Assembly: GCF_001426565.1 (NCBI RefSeq)
Contig: NZ_LMFA01000014.1
Span: 1 to 35,281, forward strand
Direction: 5' to 3'
Length of the DNA stretch: 35,281 nucleotides
DNA from: Rhizobium sp. Root482
Lineage (GTDB): Bacteria; Pseudomonadota; Alphaproteobacteria; Rhizobiales; Rhizobiaceae
In this document: positions 1 through 8,101 of the stretch, piece after piece
How the letters are laid out: every line of letters begins with the position of its first letter
Numbering within the stretch: the stretch's first letter is position 1
Program-made: the position numbers and the translations under genes
The notes under the pieces: generated by a model
What the model was told of the DNA's origin: nothing
The model's database searches: none
The model's input: the letters and a program-made list of their open reading frames with translations, nothing else

Positions 1-43
1 CAATAATCCGCCATTCGACATCCGAAAGATCACCACGAGCCAA
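1..43 (-). CDS. IS5-family transposase, N-terminal fragment (runs off window)
   Basis: A TTG start at 41-43 lies five bases downstream of AGGAGG. It opens a frame reading L-A-R-G-D-L-S-D-V-E-W-R-I-I before the window ends. The pattern R-G-D-L-(S/T)-D-x-E-W-x-x-I is the usual beginning of IS5-family DDE transposases, which would catalyse movement of the element interrupting virB9. Only 14 codons are visible, so activity and completeness cannot be judged. Confidence 0.55.
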   Translation of the reverse strand, partial: MARGDLSDVEWRII

Positions 44-115
44 AGCAGCCTCCTAAAAGACAGCGTTGAATCATGCTTCAGGTGATTTGCAAACCCACTT
101 TGTCAACAGGACCTA
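1..115 (-). mobile_element. End of an IS5-like insertion sequence inserted in virB9
   Basis: The virB9 reading frame breaks off at a CCTAGG sequence (112-117). What follows on the minus strand is not VirB9-like: a non-coding lead of about 60 bases, a strong AGGAGG ribosome site (49-54), then a transposase-like start. Some IS5-family elements (IS427 group) insert at CTAG and duplicate TA, which fits this junction. The exact terminus, the other end and any target duplication lie outside the window or cannot be fixed here. The family call rests on the few transposase residues and on this junction. Confidence 0.55.
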
Positions 116-387
116 GGTTTGACGAAGAGAATGTTACCTTTGTCGGTTGGCACCACATCCCAGCTCTCGGTATCGCCTAAGGCCACGGTCTCGAATGTCT
201 CACCCTCGTCGAATATGATCATTGTCGAAATCCCGTATGTCGCAAACACGCGCACCACGTTGTTGCGCTGATAGACCACACTGGTGATCCTTGGGTCGAG
301 CCCGCCGGATGCCGGCGTCTGAGCGGCACGCGCGTCTGATAACAAGCCGAGCGTCAGTGCGACCAGCATCGGGATAGATCGCATCAT
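103..387 (-). pseudogene. virB9: virB9, truncated after about 90 codons by an insertion sequence
   Basis: VirB9 is a periplasmic and outer-membrane-associated protein of the T4SS core complex, normally about 270-290 residues. Here only 94 residues can be read: a signal peptide (about 1-22, ending ARA), then the typical N-terminal VirB9 beta domain with D-P-R-I, F-A-T-Y-G and a terminal L-F-V-K-P. The last codons before TGA come from the inserted IS5-like element. The start (387, or the adjacent ATG at 384) overlaps the virB8 stop, so translation was coupled. The rest of virB9 may lie beyond the element, outside this window. Without VirB9 the outer-membrane core would not assemble unless another copy exists. 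Confidence 0.85.
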
Positions 388-1088
388 AAGGGCCCCCTTT
401 CGGTTACGGTTTCCTGATCACGGCGATAATCATAGACCTGGAAGCCGAGGGGGTTTTCGAAACGCCACTCATTGGTGGCGGGCGTGTCCGTATATCGATA
501 GCGAACAACGGCTATCCAGTGCCGGGCAATGGAGTCGGTTTCAGATTGCTCGACAGTGCTGAAACGCACAAATCCGGTGCTGGCATTTGGGAATGTCACC
601 GAGGCGATTTCGGTCATCACCCGTGTGCTCCGCCCATATATTTTTGCCGGGTTCCTGGGGTTCGCAGCGCTATACAGGTCCTGCAGTTCGCGTGCGGCCT
701 TGCCGGTCGATAGTAAGGCGGCTATGCCGAAATTCTCTTCGATGGCATAGGGATCGTACCCTTCGCGAGAGCGAATGTAACGAACGATATTTGCCTGGGT
801 GATGGCCTTCTGCTCGGTCAGATTGGTGGGGCGCGTAAGACCGGATTTCACTTCGATATAGCCGGTGCTCTTGTCGACTTCGACGATGTAAGGCTCAAAG
901 CTCTTCAATGGCACGAGCATGGCAAGGCTCGTGAGGCTCACCAAAGTGGTAGCGCCGAATATCGTCGTCACAAACCAGGCGAGTGTCCGGGATCGTTTCG
1001 CCTTCTTGATGATCTCCTGTTCCCAGATATCGCCGGTCTGATAATAGGTTCGTAGCCTTTCGTCATTCGTATTTTCCATTCCCGTCAT
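384..1088 (-). CDS. virB8: VirB8, inner-membrane assembly factor of the T4SS
   Basis: VirB8 is a bitopic inner-membrane protein whose periplasmic domain nucleates the T4SS core and contacts VirB9 and VirB10. The 234-residue product has the family layout: a short cytoplasmic tail, one membrane segment (about 35-61) and a periplasmic NTF2-like domain. Family-typical patches include P-Y-I-V-E-V-D near residue 66, an R-Y-x-x-x-R-E-G-Y stretch near 105, and W-R-F-E-N-P-L-G-F-Q-V near the C-terminus. ATG codons at 1088 and 1079 are both possible. The second has AAAGG about nine bases upstream and may be the true start. Only 30 bases separate it from virB6, leaving no room for a virB7 gene. Confidence 0.93.
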   Translation of the reverse strand: MTGMENTNDERLRTYYQTGDIWEQEIIKKAKRSRTLAWFVTTIFGATTLVSLTSLAMLVPLKSFEPYIVEVDKSTGYIEVKSGLTRPTNLTEQKAITQANIVRYIRSREGYDPYAIEENFGIAALLSTGKAARELQDLYSAANPRNPAKIYGRSTRVMTEIASVTFPNASTGFVRFSTVEQSETDSIARHWIAVVRYRYTDTPATNEWRFENPLGFQVYDYRRDQETVTERGPL

Positions 1089-1118
1089 GCCTTTCGAACG
1101 TCGTTACATTCGCGCCGC

Positions 1119-2141
1119 CTAGGCAGGCGCGCTGTGCTGGGAAATTTTCGTTTGCATCGCCGCCCTGGCGCGGGAATCGCCGTCACCCTCGCGGTTTCGC
1201 GGAGCCTTAAGGGCGCGGGCCGCTCTGTAAGTCGCCCGACCGCCGGAATTGGCGCCACGGGCAGTAGAGGTCGGCATTGTCACGCCAACCTTTCTTGCGA
1301 GCGTGGTTCCAAAGGATCCGACGCCAGCCGCTATGCCGCCGGCGATGCCCTGACCGATCGAGTGGATGTAGAGCATGACAAATGCGCCAGCCACGCAGAG
1401 CAGAAAGAACGCAGCGACGTCGGCGAGGGAAAGGGTTCTGGTGCCGCTGGCCGCATTGATTTTCGTAAGCTCGGGATCCATCGCGGCGATGAGGAACGAC
1501 GCAACGACATAGATGAACAATGGGATGAGTGCGTAGGTCAGCACCTGATTGAACCAGCCGACGCCATAACCGCGTGTTCTTTCAAACAGCATGCAAGCGA
1601 TGAAAATCGGCGCCGTTCCAACGAGAACCCACAGCATCACCTTGGCGAGAATGAGGATCGCCAGGGCGATGGCAATAAAAATGGCGGCGCCGACCAGAAT
1701 GACAACTCCGACCATGCTTGGAAGAATGGAGAAATACCCGGATTGTTCGGCGAATATGGAGGCCGCCTCATTGGCCGTCTGCCAGATCTGCGACATTCCG
1801 TTCGTGGGCTCCGTAATGCCGGTCCCGGAAGCGGCCAGAATGGCGCGGCCGACGTCCTCCGGCGTGTCGTTGATCCATTGATAGAACAAGTTATTGAAAT
1901 TCTCCCAAGAGCTGACCAGGGCCAGGACAACCATCATTCGCGCGGTGCGGCCGATGATCTCCGAGACACTGATCCGCGCGGTGCCGAGAAATAGCTGCAC
2001 TCCATAATAGGCGACGTAGCAGACGAGCATGATCTGCAGGAGCGGAAGGATCTCCTGGCCGACGACGCCGTAAGCCTTTTGCGAAAACGCCGTTCCGGAA
2101 TCCTCGACGCGCTGAAGAAGATCGCCTAAAAAGTCTTCCAC
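1119..2141 (-). CDS. virB6: VirB6, polytopic inner-membrane T4SS channel component
   Basis: VirB6 forms part of the inner-membrane channel that DNA or protein substrates cross. The 340-residue product has several hydrophobic segments: about 32-55, 65-85, two in 135-185, one near 205-220 and one near 240-265. It also has the central W-V-L-V-G-T-A-P-I-F-I segment typical of TrbL/VirB6 proteins, and a basic, Ser/Ala-rich hydrophilic C-terminus (about 285-340). Translation starts at GTG (2139-2141), supported by GAGGAG six bases upstream. The start lies inside the end of the lipoprotein gene (16-base overlap), indicating coupled expression. Confidence 0.93.
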   Translation of the reverse strand: MEDFLGDLLQRVEDSGTAFSQKAYGVVGQEILPLLQIMLVCYVAYYGVQLFLGTARISVSEIIGRTARMMVVLALVSSWENFNNLFYQWINDTPEDVGRAILAASGTGITEPTNGMSQIWQTANEAASIFAEQSGYFSILPSMVGVVILVGAAIFIAIALAILILAKVMLWVLVGTAPIFIACMLFERTRGYGVGWFNQVLTYALIPLFIYVVASFLIAAMDPELTKINAASGTRTLSLADVAAFFLLCVAGAFVMLYIHSIGQGIAGGIAAGVGSFGTTLARKVGVTMPTSTARGANSGGRATYRAARALKAPRNREGDGDSRARAAMQTKISQHSAPA

Positions 2142-2347
2142 GATCGCTCCTCGATTATCCCAGCCGCCGCAAAAGCGCTCGAGGGACCGTTCACCGCGTG
2201 CATTCTCCCACAGGCTCGACGTGGATCATCGGCATAGGCGGTAAGCGCCGTCGGGCGCTTGCAAGGGGCTGTCTTTTCCTTGACCGCTGCGCAACCCGTC
2301 AGAAGAGCCAGCATGAGCAATATGTCCATTCGAAAGAACGCCCCCAT
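2126..2347 (-). CDS. Small lipoprotein between virB5 and virB6 (entry-exclusion EexN-like, or displaced VirB7)
   Basis: The predicted product has a short hydrophobic leader ending in the lipobox L-L-T-G-C, so it should be lipidated at that Cys and anchored in a membrane. After the Cys it is short (about 54 residues), with three more cysteines at most and no recognised fold. In pKM101-like and many rhizobial VirB operons a small entry-exclusion lipoprotein gene (eex) occupies exactly this place between virB5 and virB6. By contrast, virB7 normally sits between virB6 and virB8, where none is found here. I chose ATG 2347 because GAGGA lies about eight bases upstream; ATG 2362 would overlap virB5. 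The function is inferred from position and lipobox only. Confidence 0.65.
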   Translation of the reverse strand: MGAFFRMDILLMLALLTGCAAVKEKTAPCKRPTALTAYADDPRRACGRMHAVNGPSSAFAAAGIIEERSWKTF

Positions 2348-2351
2348 GAGG

Positions 2352-3053
2352 TCAGTCCTCATAGGTAAGCAGCTTTTTGCTGTTGGAAATGTCGGTGAGG
2401 CGACGCTGGTTCTCGGCTTGCAGCGACGACACCGCGCCGTTCATAACCCCGATCAATTCGTTGAGCGTCAGGCCGGACTGTACCTGCAGCTGGGTGTTCT
2501 GGTCGATCGAGCCCTTGATATCCCCGGCCTTGCCAATTTGCTGCCCCGCTGCTTCAAATGCACTGCGCCGGGTGACGGTCGCTTGCCGGGCGCCGCCGAT
2601 CAGGGCCGACACGCCGAGCACGGTCTTGACCAGCTGCTGGTACGACTTGTCGCCGGAAAAGCTGCTGTTTGCCTCGCCCGAAAGGGATTTGACCAATTGG
2701 AGACTGTTGATGAATGTGGTGGCGAGCTTGGAAACATCACCGTTCAGATTGCCGAAATTGGGCACGCCGTTCTTCAACATGCCGTCAAGAGATGGTAGTG
2801 ACGACACGCTAAATCCCTGGCCGATCGCCAGGTTCTTCAGAGGCTGTGCATTGCTGCTGCGATCGCCGGTCACGGCCTTCAAAGTATCCTCGACCGTCGT
2901 CAGGATGTTGTTGTTGGTCTCAAGGATCCTGTCGGTCGTGTCGGCCGTCTCCTTGGCGATCTCGTAGTTCTTCTTGTCGATGACCGGTACATCGGCAAGC
3001 GCTGCAGCGATTGGCAGGACGACAATTGCGGTGGTGATCAGAACAAGCTTCAT
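2352..3053 (-). CDS. virB5: VirB5-like minor pilus protein
   Basis: VirB5 proteins are exported, sit at the tip of the T4SS pilus and help host or recipient contact. The 233-residue product has a clear signal peptide, with cleavage probably after A-A-L-A (residue 20), then a long helical region rich in T, N, Q and S, as in VirB5/TraC. The G-(V/I)-L-A-A-L-like segment near 130-145 and the helix-breaking Q-N-T-Q-L-Q-V-Q-S-G-L region near 185-195 fit the family. The gene lies 11 bases after the second transglycosylase gene. The mature N-terminus (D-V-P-V-x-D-K) resembles that of the upstream transglycosylase. Start 3053 is chosen for the signal peptide; upstream in-frame sequence is the neighbour's coding region. 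Confidence 0.82.
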   Translation of the reverse strand: MKLVLITTAIVVLPIAAALADVPVIDKKNYEIAKETADTTDRILETNNNILTTVEDTLKAVTGDRSSNAQPLKNLAIGQGFSVSSLPSLDGMLKNGVPNFGNLNGDVSKLATTFINSLQLVKSLSGEANSSFSGDKSYQQLVKTVLGVSALIGGARQATVTRRSAFEAAGQQIGKAGDIKGSIDQNTQLQVQSGLTLNELIGVMNGAVSSLQAENQRRLTDISNSKKLLTYED

Positions 3054-3063
3054 GACAGGCTCC

Positions 3064-4146
3064 TTATTTTGGTCGCAGCAACAACTGCACCTTTGATGGA
3101 TCTTCTCGTTTTTTGACACACGCCTTCTTCTCGGGATTCCACCCGAGGGAATGCGTCGGATCGCAGAACCGGGATGTTTCGCGGAGCTTGTCTTCACCGC
3201 CGTCACCCTGCATCGATCGCTGGGAACTGGAGAGACTGGAGGCTGCCACCGCATTGCGAGAATTCACAAGGTCGGCCATGGCCGTGCCCAATATGATGAC
3301 GCTATTCATCATTTCCAGCCTGGCATTACGCGCGGTGGAGTTGTGATCCCAGCTGTCTTGAATGGTGCCGGTCGGGATAGCGGCCAGTTCTTGGTACCAG
3401 CTCCCGACATTGGCAAGACTGTCGGTGATCGCTGTCGTCGCGCCCATAGCCGTCAAGCTGCTGTCGCGCATGCCGGTATAGGCTGCCGTGCCAGCGCCGT
3501 AGTTGAGCGGAATAGCCGACTTGTCGGAACCGCCGAAGGCGGGCAGCCAGTCCCGGGTGATGTTTCGGACATAGGTCTGTGTTTCCTTGAATGGTGGAAT
3601 GCCGCCATATTTGTCGACATTGGCAGGACCGGAATTGTAGGCGGCAAGCGCCAGGGTCACATTGCCGCGATAGCGCTGCAGTTGCTGCTTGTAGTAGCGG
3701 GCGCCGCCCTTGAGATTTTCCTCGATGTTATTCTCGTTCACGCCCAAGTCCGCGGCTGTCGCGGGCATCAGCTGAGCAAGGCCTGTGGCTCCGGCACCCG
3801 ATTTGGCACAAGGATTGAACCGGCTCTCCTGATAGATAAGCGCCAGGAACTCGTTCTCGTCGACCCGCTCCTCACGGGCGACGCGGCGCACCAGACCTGA
3901 AATTGCCGAATTCTGCTCGGCGGCTCCAACCGGATCGTTTCGGCGTGACGGCCGGTACATCGAACATGTGACGGAGGTGTTGACCGTGTGACGGTCCTGG
4001 TCTGCCGCTTCTATGTCTCGCGTGGTTTCGCCGCGCGCCAAATCCTGCTCGAGCACGGTTTTATCCGTAACCGGCACATCTGCACGCACGCAGGTCGGCG
4101 CGACCAGGGTGGCGATTACAAGCGGCGAAAGGACAAACCGTGTCAT
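3064..4146 (-). CDS. Exported lytic transglycosylase with VirB5-like N-terminus
   Basis: This 360-residue exported protein carries a SLT-type lysozyme-like domain (about 80-205). It shows the catalytic Glu in Y-Q-E-S-R-F (about residue 107), then G-A-T-G-L-A-Q-L-M-P and A-A-Y-N-(S)-G-P, the hallmark family motifs. It would cleave peptidoglycan to let the T4SS span the wall. It is a second such enzyme in addition to VirB1, and its place between virB4 and virB5 is unusual. After the signal peptide it begins A-D-V-P-V-T-D-K, close to the mature VirB5 start, and it has a long helical C-terminal region (about 235-360). ATG 4146 is preferred: GGAGG lies seven bases upstream and the start overlaps the virB4 stop as ATGA. 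Confidence 0.85.
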   Translation of the reverse strand: MTRFVLSPLVIATLVAPTCVRADVPVTDKTVLEQDLARGETTRDIEAADQDRHTVNTSVTCSMYRPSRRNDPVGAAEQNSAISGLVRRVAREERVDENEFLALIYQESRFNPCAKSGAGATGLAQLMPATAADLGVNENNIEENLKGGARYYKQQLQRYRGNVTLALAAYNSGPANVDKYGGIPPFKETQTYVRNITRDWLPAFGGSDKSAIPLNYGAGTAAYTGMRDSSLTAMGATTAITDSLANVGSWYQELAAIPTGTIQDSWDHNSTARNARLEMMNSVIILGTAMADLVNSRNAVAASSLSSSQRSMQGDGGEDKLRETSRFCDPTHSLGWNPEKKACVKKREDPSKVQLLLRPK

Positions 4147-6554
4147 GGCCATGCCTCCCACCCGCAAAACGGCGCAAGCCAGGCGGATGGATCGTCGCCC
4201 AGATCTTGCCGCAAGCGTGCGCACTCCTCGATGCTCTCCTTGCGTCCGGACAGCACCTTGATCATGTCCGGCATGGTGCTGAGATCGAGCCTCGCAATAA
4301 CACTGTCGGTGCCGTGCTTGATGAGGAAGCTACGCTTTTCGGGTGGTGTCGTCCGGATGAAGTTGAATTCCTTCACGGTCAGACCAAAGCGTTTGATGTA
4401 GCTTTCCTCGTCTGCGCGCGGATTGGGAAAATGAATGTGGGTCGCGGATTGTTCGATCAAGGTGTGCGAGGAAGGAGCACGGGCAATATCGGCTGCCGAC
4501 TGGGTTCCGAAACCGACGATGCCGTTCTGTTTCCGGATCGTCTTCATCTTGTCGACGATGAAATCGCTAAAGGTGCTATCGCGCAAAAGCCGCCAGCCCT
4601 CATCCATGAAAATCATCACCGGACTGCCATCGAGAAGCTCGTCCAGCCGATGGAAAATATACATCAGCGCCGGCGTGCGCAGCTCCTCGTCGTCAAGGAT
4701 GCTCGTCATGTCAAACCCGAAGATGCGACCATGGGATAGGGAGAGCACATCGTGTGGCGCGTTAAAGAGCCAGGATTTTTCGCCTTCGATCCAGGGCCGC
4801 AGGCGTGCATTCAAATCGTTGGGACCGGCACGTGACCGGCCGATCAGGAGACCTGAGAGGTTTGCAAGGTTGCGCTGCGTCGCCGGCTCCTTCATCAGCC
4901 TCAGCAATGCGCGCTCGAGAACGTCTTCCTCTTCCTGGTCGAAATTGCCGTTCTCGCCACGACGAAGCATCGCCTTTAACAATCGCACGAGAAACGCCCG
5001 GTTCGGGCCTGAATTTTCCAGTTGTAGCGGATTGAAACCCGTTGATGTGCCCGGTGTCAGAACCTCGTAGCGACCGTCCATCGCGCGCATGAAGATCTCG
5101 CCGCCGCGGTCCTTGTCGAAGAATACCGCCTTTGGCGTCGGCTGAACCCGGAAGGCCTGGGCAAGCAGGAACGTGAGTGCAACAGTCTTGCCTGAGCCTG
5201 TCGGGCCGGTCACCAGAAAATGTCCGATGTCTCGACGATGAAAATTGAACCAGTATGGTGTCTGGCTGGTGGTTTCGAGGATCGTGACCGGCGTTCCCCA
5301 GTGAGCGCCGTCGGCCTGACCTGCAGCGAAATTATGCATCGAAGAGAGACCGGCATAGTTTGCACTGGAAAGCATCGCTGTTCGGGCGATGTAAGCGTGA
5401 TTGCCAGGCAACTGCGCCCAGAAGCTCGCCTCGAGATTGAGATCTTCGCGCAACCAGTTGATGTTCATCTCGGTCAGACAGGCGCCGAGATCGGAGACAG
5501 CCTTGTTGATGCCATCCAGGTCGCGCGACAGGCAAAGCAAGGTCATATGGTGCAGACCAAACACCGCCTCCTGGTTCACGAGGCTATTGAGTGCGAAATC
5601 AATGTCGGTCTCGACATCGCTTCCGGCCTCGTCCGATGCAGCTATCTGGCGCCTCAGCCGCGAAATCCGCTCCTGCGCGATCGGTTTATCGGTGATGGTG
5701 AACGATTGCGTCAGGATGAATTCATGATTGACCTGTAGGAGACCATCCAGCATGCCAGGTCCCGTGAATGGCGGGTACTCCTTGATGGAAAGCATTGCGC
5801 CAAAGCGATCGTTGGCTTTCGTCGGCGCCTGAGCCTGCATGGTCCGCCTGGAGAAATGTAACCGCGATCGTCCGACGTAATTTGCGATGCTCATTCGCGG
5901 CAAGCGCATCCTGCGCGGAATGCCGCAGTTTAAAATCGTGGAAATGAATTCGCAGGGTTCTGAGTACGGCTCGTCCTGGCGGTAAGTCATGCCAAGCGGG
6001 CGAGCACCGTAGATCTGCAAGTCGCGGCAGATATTGCTGACAAGTTCTTCAAGCTCGCCCACGGTCTCCCGCAATTGATCGCCCGCACCTTCGCCCGTCC
6101 TATGGTCGAAAATCCGTCGTGCTTTATCGCCTGCCGCAAGAGCGCCCCTCATGCCGGCGCGCATCACGCTGAGGTAGATATCGTTGGTGAACATGCGCTT
6201 TTCGGCCAGCTGTGCCATATATCGACGATTGAGAAGATCACAGAACGGATCATCGAATCTCCCCGCGAGATCAGTGTCGACCTGCCTCCTGATCACGGTG
6301 GACCACAACGAAAAGCGACTGGATCCAAGCGCCCGGATCATCGTGTTCTGGACAAGGGATCGCATGTTGAGCGCGGCCTGATCCTCTGTCTGGAAGAACA
6401 GCCCGTTGAGGCGGATCACCGAGAGGAGGGCGCCACTGTCCAGCTTCACGACAGTGTCGGAGACGTGTCGCAGATAGGGGATATGCCTGGACATTGGACG
6501 CTCGCGGGCAAGAGCGGCTCCAAATCCAAGTTCTTCGCGAATGAGCTTCAGCAT
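4143..6554 (-). CDS. virB4: VirB4, T4SS ATPase
   Basis: VirB4 is the large cytoplasmic-face ATPase that powers pilus assembly and substrate transfer. The 803-residue product has an N-terminal VirB4 domain (about 1-420) and a C-terminal RecA-like NTPase domain. The latter has Walker A G-P-T-G-S-G-K-T at about 450-457 and Walker B M-I-F-M-D-E-G-W with Asp651-Glu652, followed by the conserved R-K-x-N-G-I-V-G-F-G-T-Q-S region. Length is normal for the family. An open frame extends upstream into virB3, but ATG 6554 lies six bases past the virB3 stop and matches the usual M-L-x-L start. The stop overlaps the next gene's ATG. Confidence 0.96.
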   Translation of the reverse strand: MLKLIREELGFGAALARERPMSRHIPYLRHVSDTVVKLDSGALLSVIRLNGLFFQTEDQAALNMRSLVQNTMIRALGSSRFSLWSTVIRRQVDTDLAGRFDDPFCDLLNRRYMAQLAEKRMFTNDIYLSVMRAGMRGALAAGDKARRIFDHRTGEGAGDQLRETVGELEELVSNICRDLQIYGARPLGMTYRQDEPYSEPCEFISTILNCGIPRRMRLPRMSIANYVGRSRLHFSRRTMQAQAPTKANDRFGAMLSIKEYPPFTGPGMLDGLLQVNHEFILTQSFTITDKPIAQERISRLRRQIAASDEAGSDVETDIDFALNSLVNQEAVFGLHHMTLLCLSRDLDGINKAVSDLGACLTEMNINWLREDLNLEASFWAQLPGNHAYIARTAMLSSANYAGLSSMHNFAAGQADGAHWGTPVTILETTSQTPYWFNFHRRDIGHFLVTGPTGSGKTVALTFLLAQAFRVQPTPKAVFFDKDRGGEIFMRAMDGRYEVLTPGTSTGFNPLQLENSGPNRAFLVRLLKAMLRRGENGNFDQEEEDVLERALLRLMKEPATQRNLANLSGLLIGRSRAGPNDLNARLRPWIEGEKSWLFNAPHDVLSLSHGRIFGFDMTSILDDEELRTPALMYIFHRLDELLDGSPVMIFMDEGWRLLRDSTFSDFIVDKMKTIRKQNGIVGFGTQSAADIARAPSSHTLIEQSATHIHFPNPRADEESYIKRFGLTVKEFNFIRTTPPEKRSFLIKHGTDSVIARLDLSTMPDMIKVLSGRKESIEECARLRQDLGDDPSAWLAPFCGWEAWP

Positions 6555-6559
6555 ATCTG

Positions 6560-6859
6560 TCACAGCCCGTACGAGTTGGACCCCCAAAACGCCTTGTTCG
6601 GTGTTTTGGGGGTCATGCGCGTGATCACCTGCAACACGTCGAGGATCCGGCTGTCCCAGGTGCAAAGCGTGAAGAGAACGAGATAGACGGTCGGAGCGAT
6701 GAGGAGAGCCCAGACCGAGTTTGTCGTAAGCCAACCGATGATCGTCATACCAATTGTCACAACGATCGCCATATAGGGAACACCCCACAAGGTCGGCGGG
6801 CGTGTCAGGCCGATGATCAGCGGTGTCATGGCTGGCTTGTCGTCTTTAAAATCAGCCAT
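6560..6859 (-). CDS. virB3: VirB3, small inner-membrane T4SS protein
   Basis: VirB3 is a short inner-membrane protein that works with VirB4 and VirB6 in the inner-membrane complex. The 99-residue product has the family layout: a hydrophilic N-terminus, the G-L-T-R-P-P-T-L-W-G-V-P motif (about 17-28), two hydrophobic segments (about 29-45 and 48-66), and a cytoplasmic tail ending in the typical W-G-S-N-S-Y region. It starts two bases after the virB2 stop and ends just before virB4, as expected for a co-translated virB2-B3-B4 set. Confidence 0.94.
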   Translation of the reverse strand: MADFKDDKPAMTPLIIGLTRPPTLWGVPYMAIVVTIGMTIIGWLTTNSVWALLIAPTVYLVLFTLCTWDSRILDVLQVITRMTPKTPNKAFWGSNSYGL

Positions 6860-6861
6860 GC

Positions 6862-7200
6862 TCAGTTCCCCACGGTTGCCATGAGTTGATCGACAATAGC
6901 CGGCGCGCCGAACACAAGGCCGATCCCCAGCACGACCGCGCCTGCTGTAAACCAGCTCAGTCGCCCTGCAAACGCGAGGAAGCCGAGGCCGATAACGGCA
7001 ATGATGGCGACCAGGCGTCCAAACGGACCGGTGATGAAATCGACGACAGCCTGGACGACCGTCTGGAGTGGCGCGAATGCCTGATTGGTGGCCTGCGCTA
7101 CAGCAATGTCGGCTGTGATAAGCTGGGATGCGGTCACCAACGACGCAATGACCAGGGTCCGAATGACCCTGGACGGCAGGGGCGAAAGAAGGATGTTCAT
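6862..7200 (-). CDS. virB2: VirB2, major pilin
   Basis: VirB2 is the major pilus subunit of T4SS. The 112-residue product has a long signal region (about 1-36, ending A-V-A-Q-A) and a small mature pilin of about 75 residues. The mature part has two hydrophobic helices (about 56-80 and 82-102) joined by a short polar loop with R-L-S-W. The layout and size match TrbC/VirB2 pilins. It follows virB1 after 16 bases, and the virB1 to virB3 order is the standard one. There is no sign of damage. Confidence 0.93.
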   Translation of the reverse strand: MNILLSPLPSRVIRTLVIASLVTASQLITADIAVAQATNQAFAPLQTVVQAVVDFITGPFGRLVAIIAVIGLGFLAFAGRLSWFTAGAVVLGIGLVFGAPAIVDQLMATVGN

Positions 7201-7216
7201 TTACGTCTCCTCACGT

Positions 7217-8101
7217 TCAAAAATGCATGACGCCGTTGACGAACCGGCTGCCCTTGGCACCGAACACGCCATTGGTCTCTTCATTGGACATTGAAGAATT
7301 GTCTTTGGACACCGTGGCGTGGGCTTTGGCCCCGACAGGCTGAGCGGGCAGACCCAGCTGATGGTTTATGACGGACGCCACATAGCGGATGGTCTCGCCA
7401 TAAGCGGGAATGCCGCCATGATCGTAGATGGCTCTACTTCCGGCGTTATAGGCCGCTGCAGCCAGCAAGGGGTTCTGGAATTCATCAAGGAGCGCTTTCA
7501 GGCGGCGGACCCCGCCATCGATATTGGAGACAGGGTCGCAGACATCATCGACACCAAGCTGCAAAGCAGTTTCCGGCATGAGCTGCATCGGCCCGCGCGC
7601 GCCCTTGGGACTGTTTCGGGCGCGATCGAACCGGGTTTCGACCCAGGTGATCGCCTTGGCAAATCGTGGATCGACATCATAGGCCTCGGCCGTGCTGCCA
7701 ACCAGTTTCTCGATCTCCGCAGGCGTCATCGGTGACGGTCCACACGCGGCTGCTGGTTCCTCCGACCCGGCAAAAATTGAATATGATGTGTTCATTTCCT
7801 TTACCCCTTCATGGGCCATGATATCTGCGGACTTCGTTTGATGTGCAGTTGTCGGGGCGACAGGAAATGATACATCGTTGTTCAATTCTTCTGCATGAGA
7901 CGATGTTTCGATCTTGCCGGAGCGGTTGAGCGAAAAATCATCGACTGACATCGAGGATTGGCTACCGGCCAGCCACGGTCCCGCCGTGTGAGTTGGCGAA
8001 ACTACTCGGGAAAATCTAGTATTATCAAAGCAGTAGGCGCTCTTTGCCAAGAAGGAAAATCCAAGCGATGCGCTCAAGATCATTGTCTTCGCCAGACTCA
8101 T
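7217..8101 (-). CDS. virB1: VirB1, exported lytic transglycosylase
   Basis: VirB1 locally opens peptidoglycan for T4SS assembly. This 294-residue protein has a signal peptide (about 1-24), then a long polar linker (about 25-120, rich in S, T, N and E). The SLT domain (about 125-245) has the catalytic Glu in W-V-E-T-R-F (residue 155), then G-A-R-G-P-M-Q-L-M-P and A-A-Y-N-A-G-S. The C-terminus is polar. The linker before the catalytic domain is longer than in classical VirB1. A strong ribosome site (CGGAGG) precedes ATG 8101. It is the first gene of the leftward operon, so its upstream region should hold the virB promoter. Confidence 0.92.
   Translation of the reverse strand: MSLAKTMILSASLGFSFLAKSAYCFDNTRFSRVVSPTHTAGPWLAGSQSSMSVDDFSLNRSGKIETSSHAEELNNDVSFPVAPTTAHQTKSADIMAHEGVKEMNTSYSIFAGSEEPAAACGPSPMTPAEIEKLVGSTAEAYDVDPRFAKAITWVETRFDRARNSPKGARGPMQLMPETALQLGVDDVCDPVSNIDGGVRRLKALLDEFQNPLLAAAAYNAGSRAIYDHGGIPAYGETIRYVASVINHQLGLPAQPVGAKAHATVSKDNSSMSNEETNGVFGAKGSRFVNGVMHF

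Noticed and set aside
1134..1994. Long plus-strand open frame (286 codons) opposite virB6
   Set aside because: It is an antisense shadow of the GC-rich virB6 gene: low-complexity, charged composition and no start signal.
4143..6788. Extended virB4 frame starting at 6788
   Set aside because: The extra 78 residues are virB3 coding sequence read in another frame. The family start and spacing support 6554.
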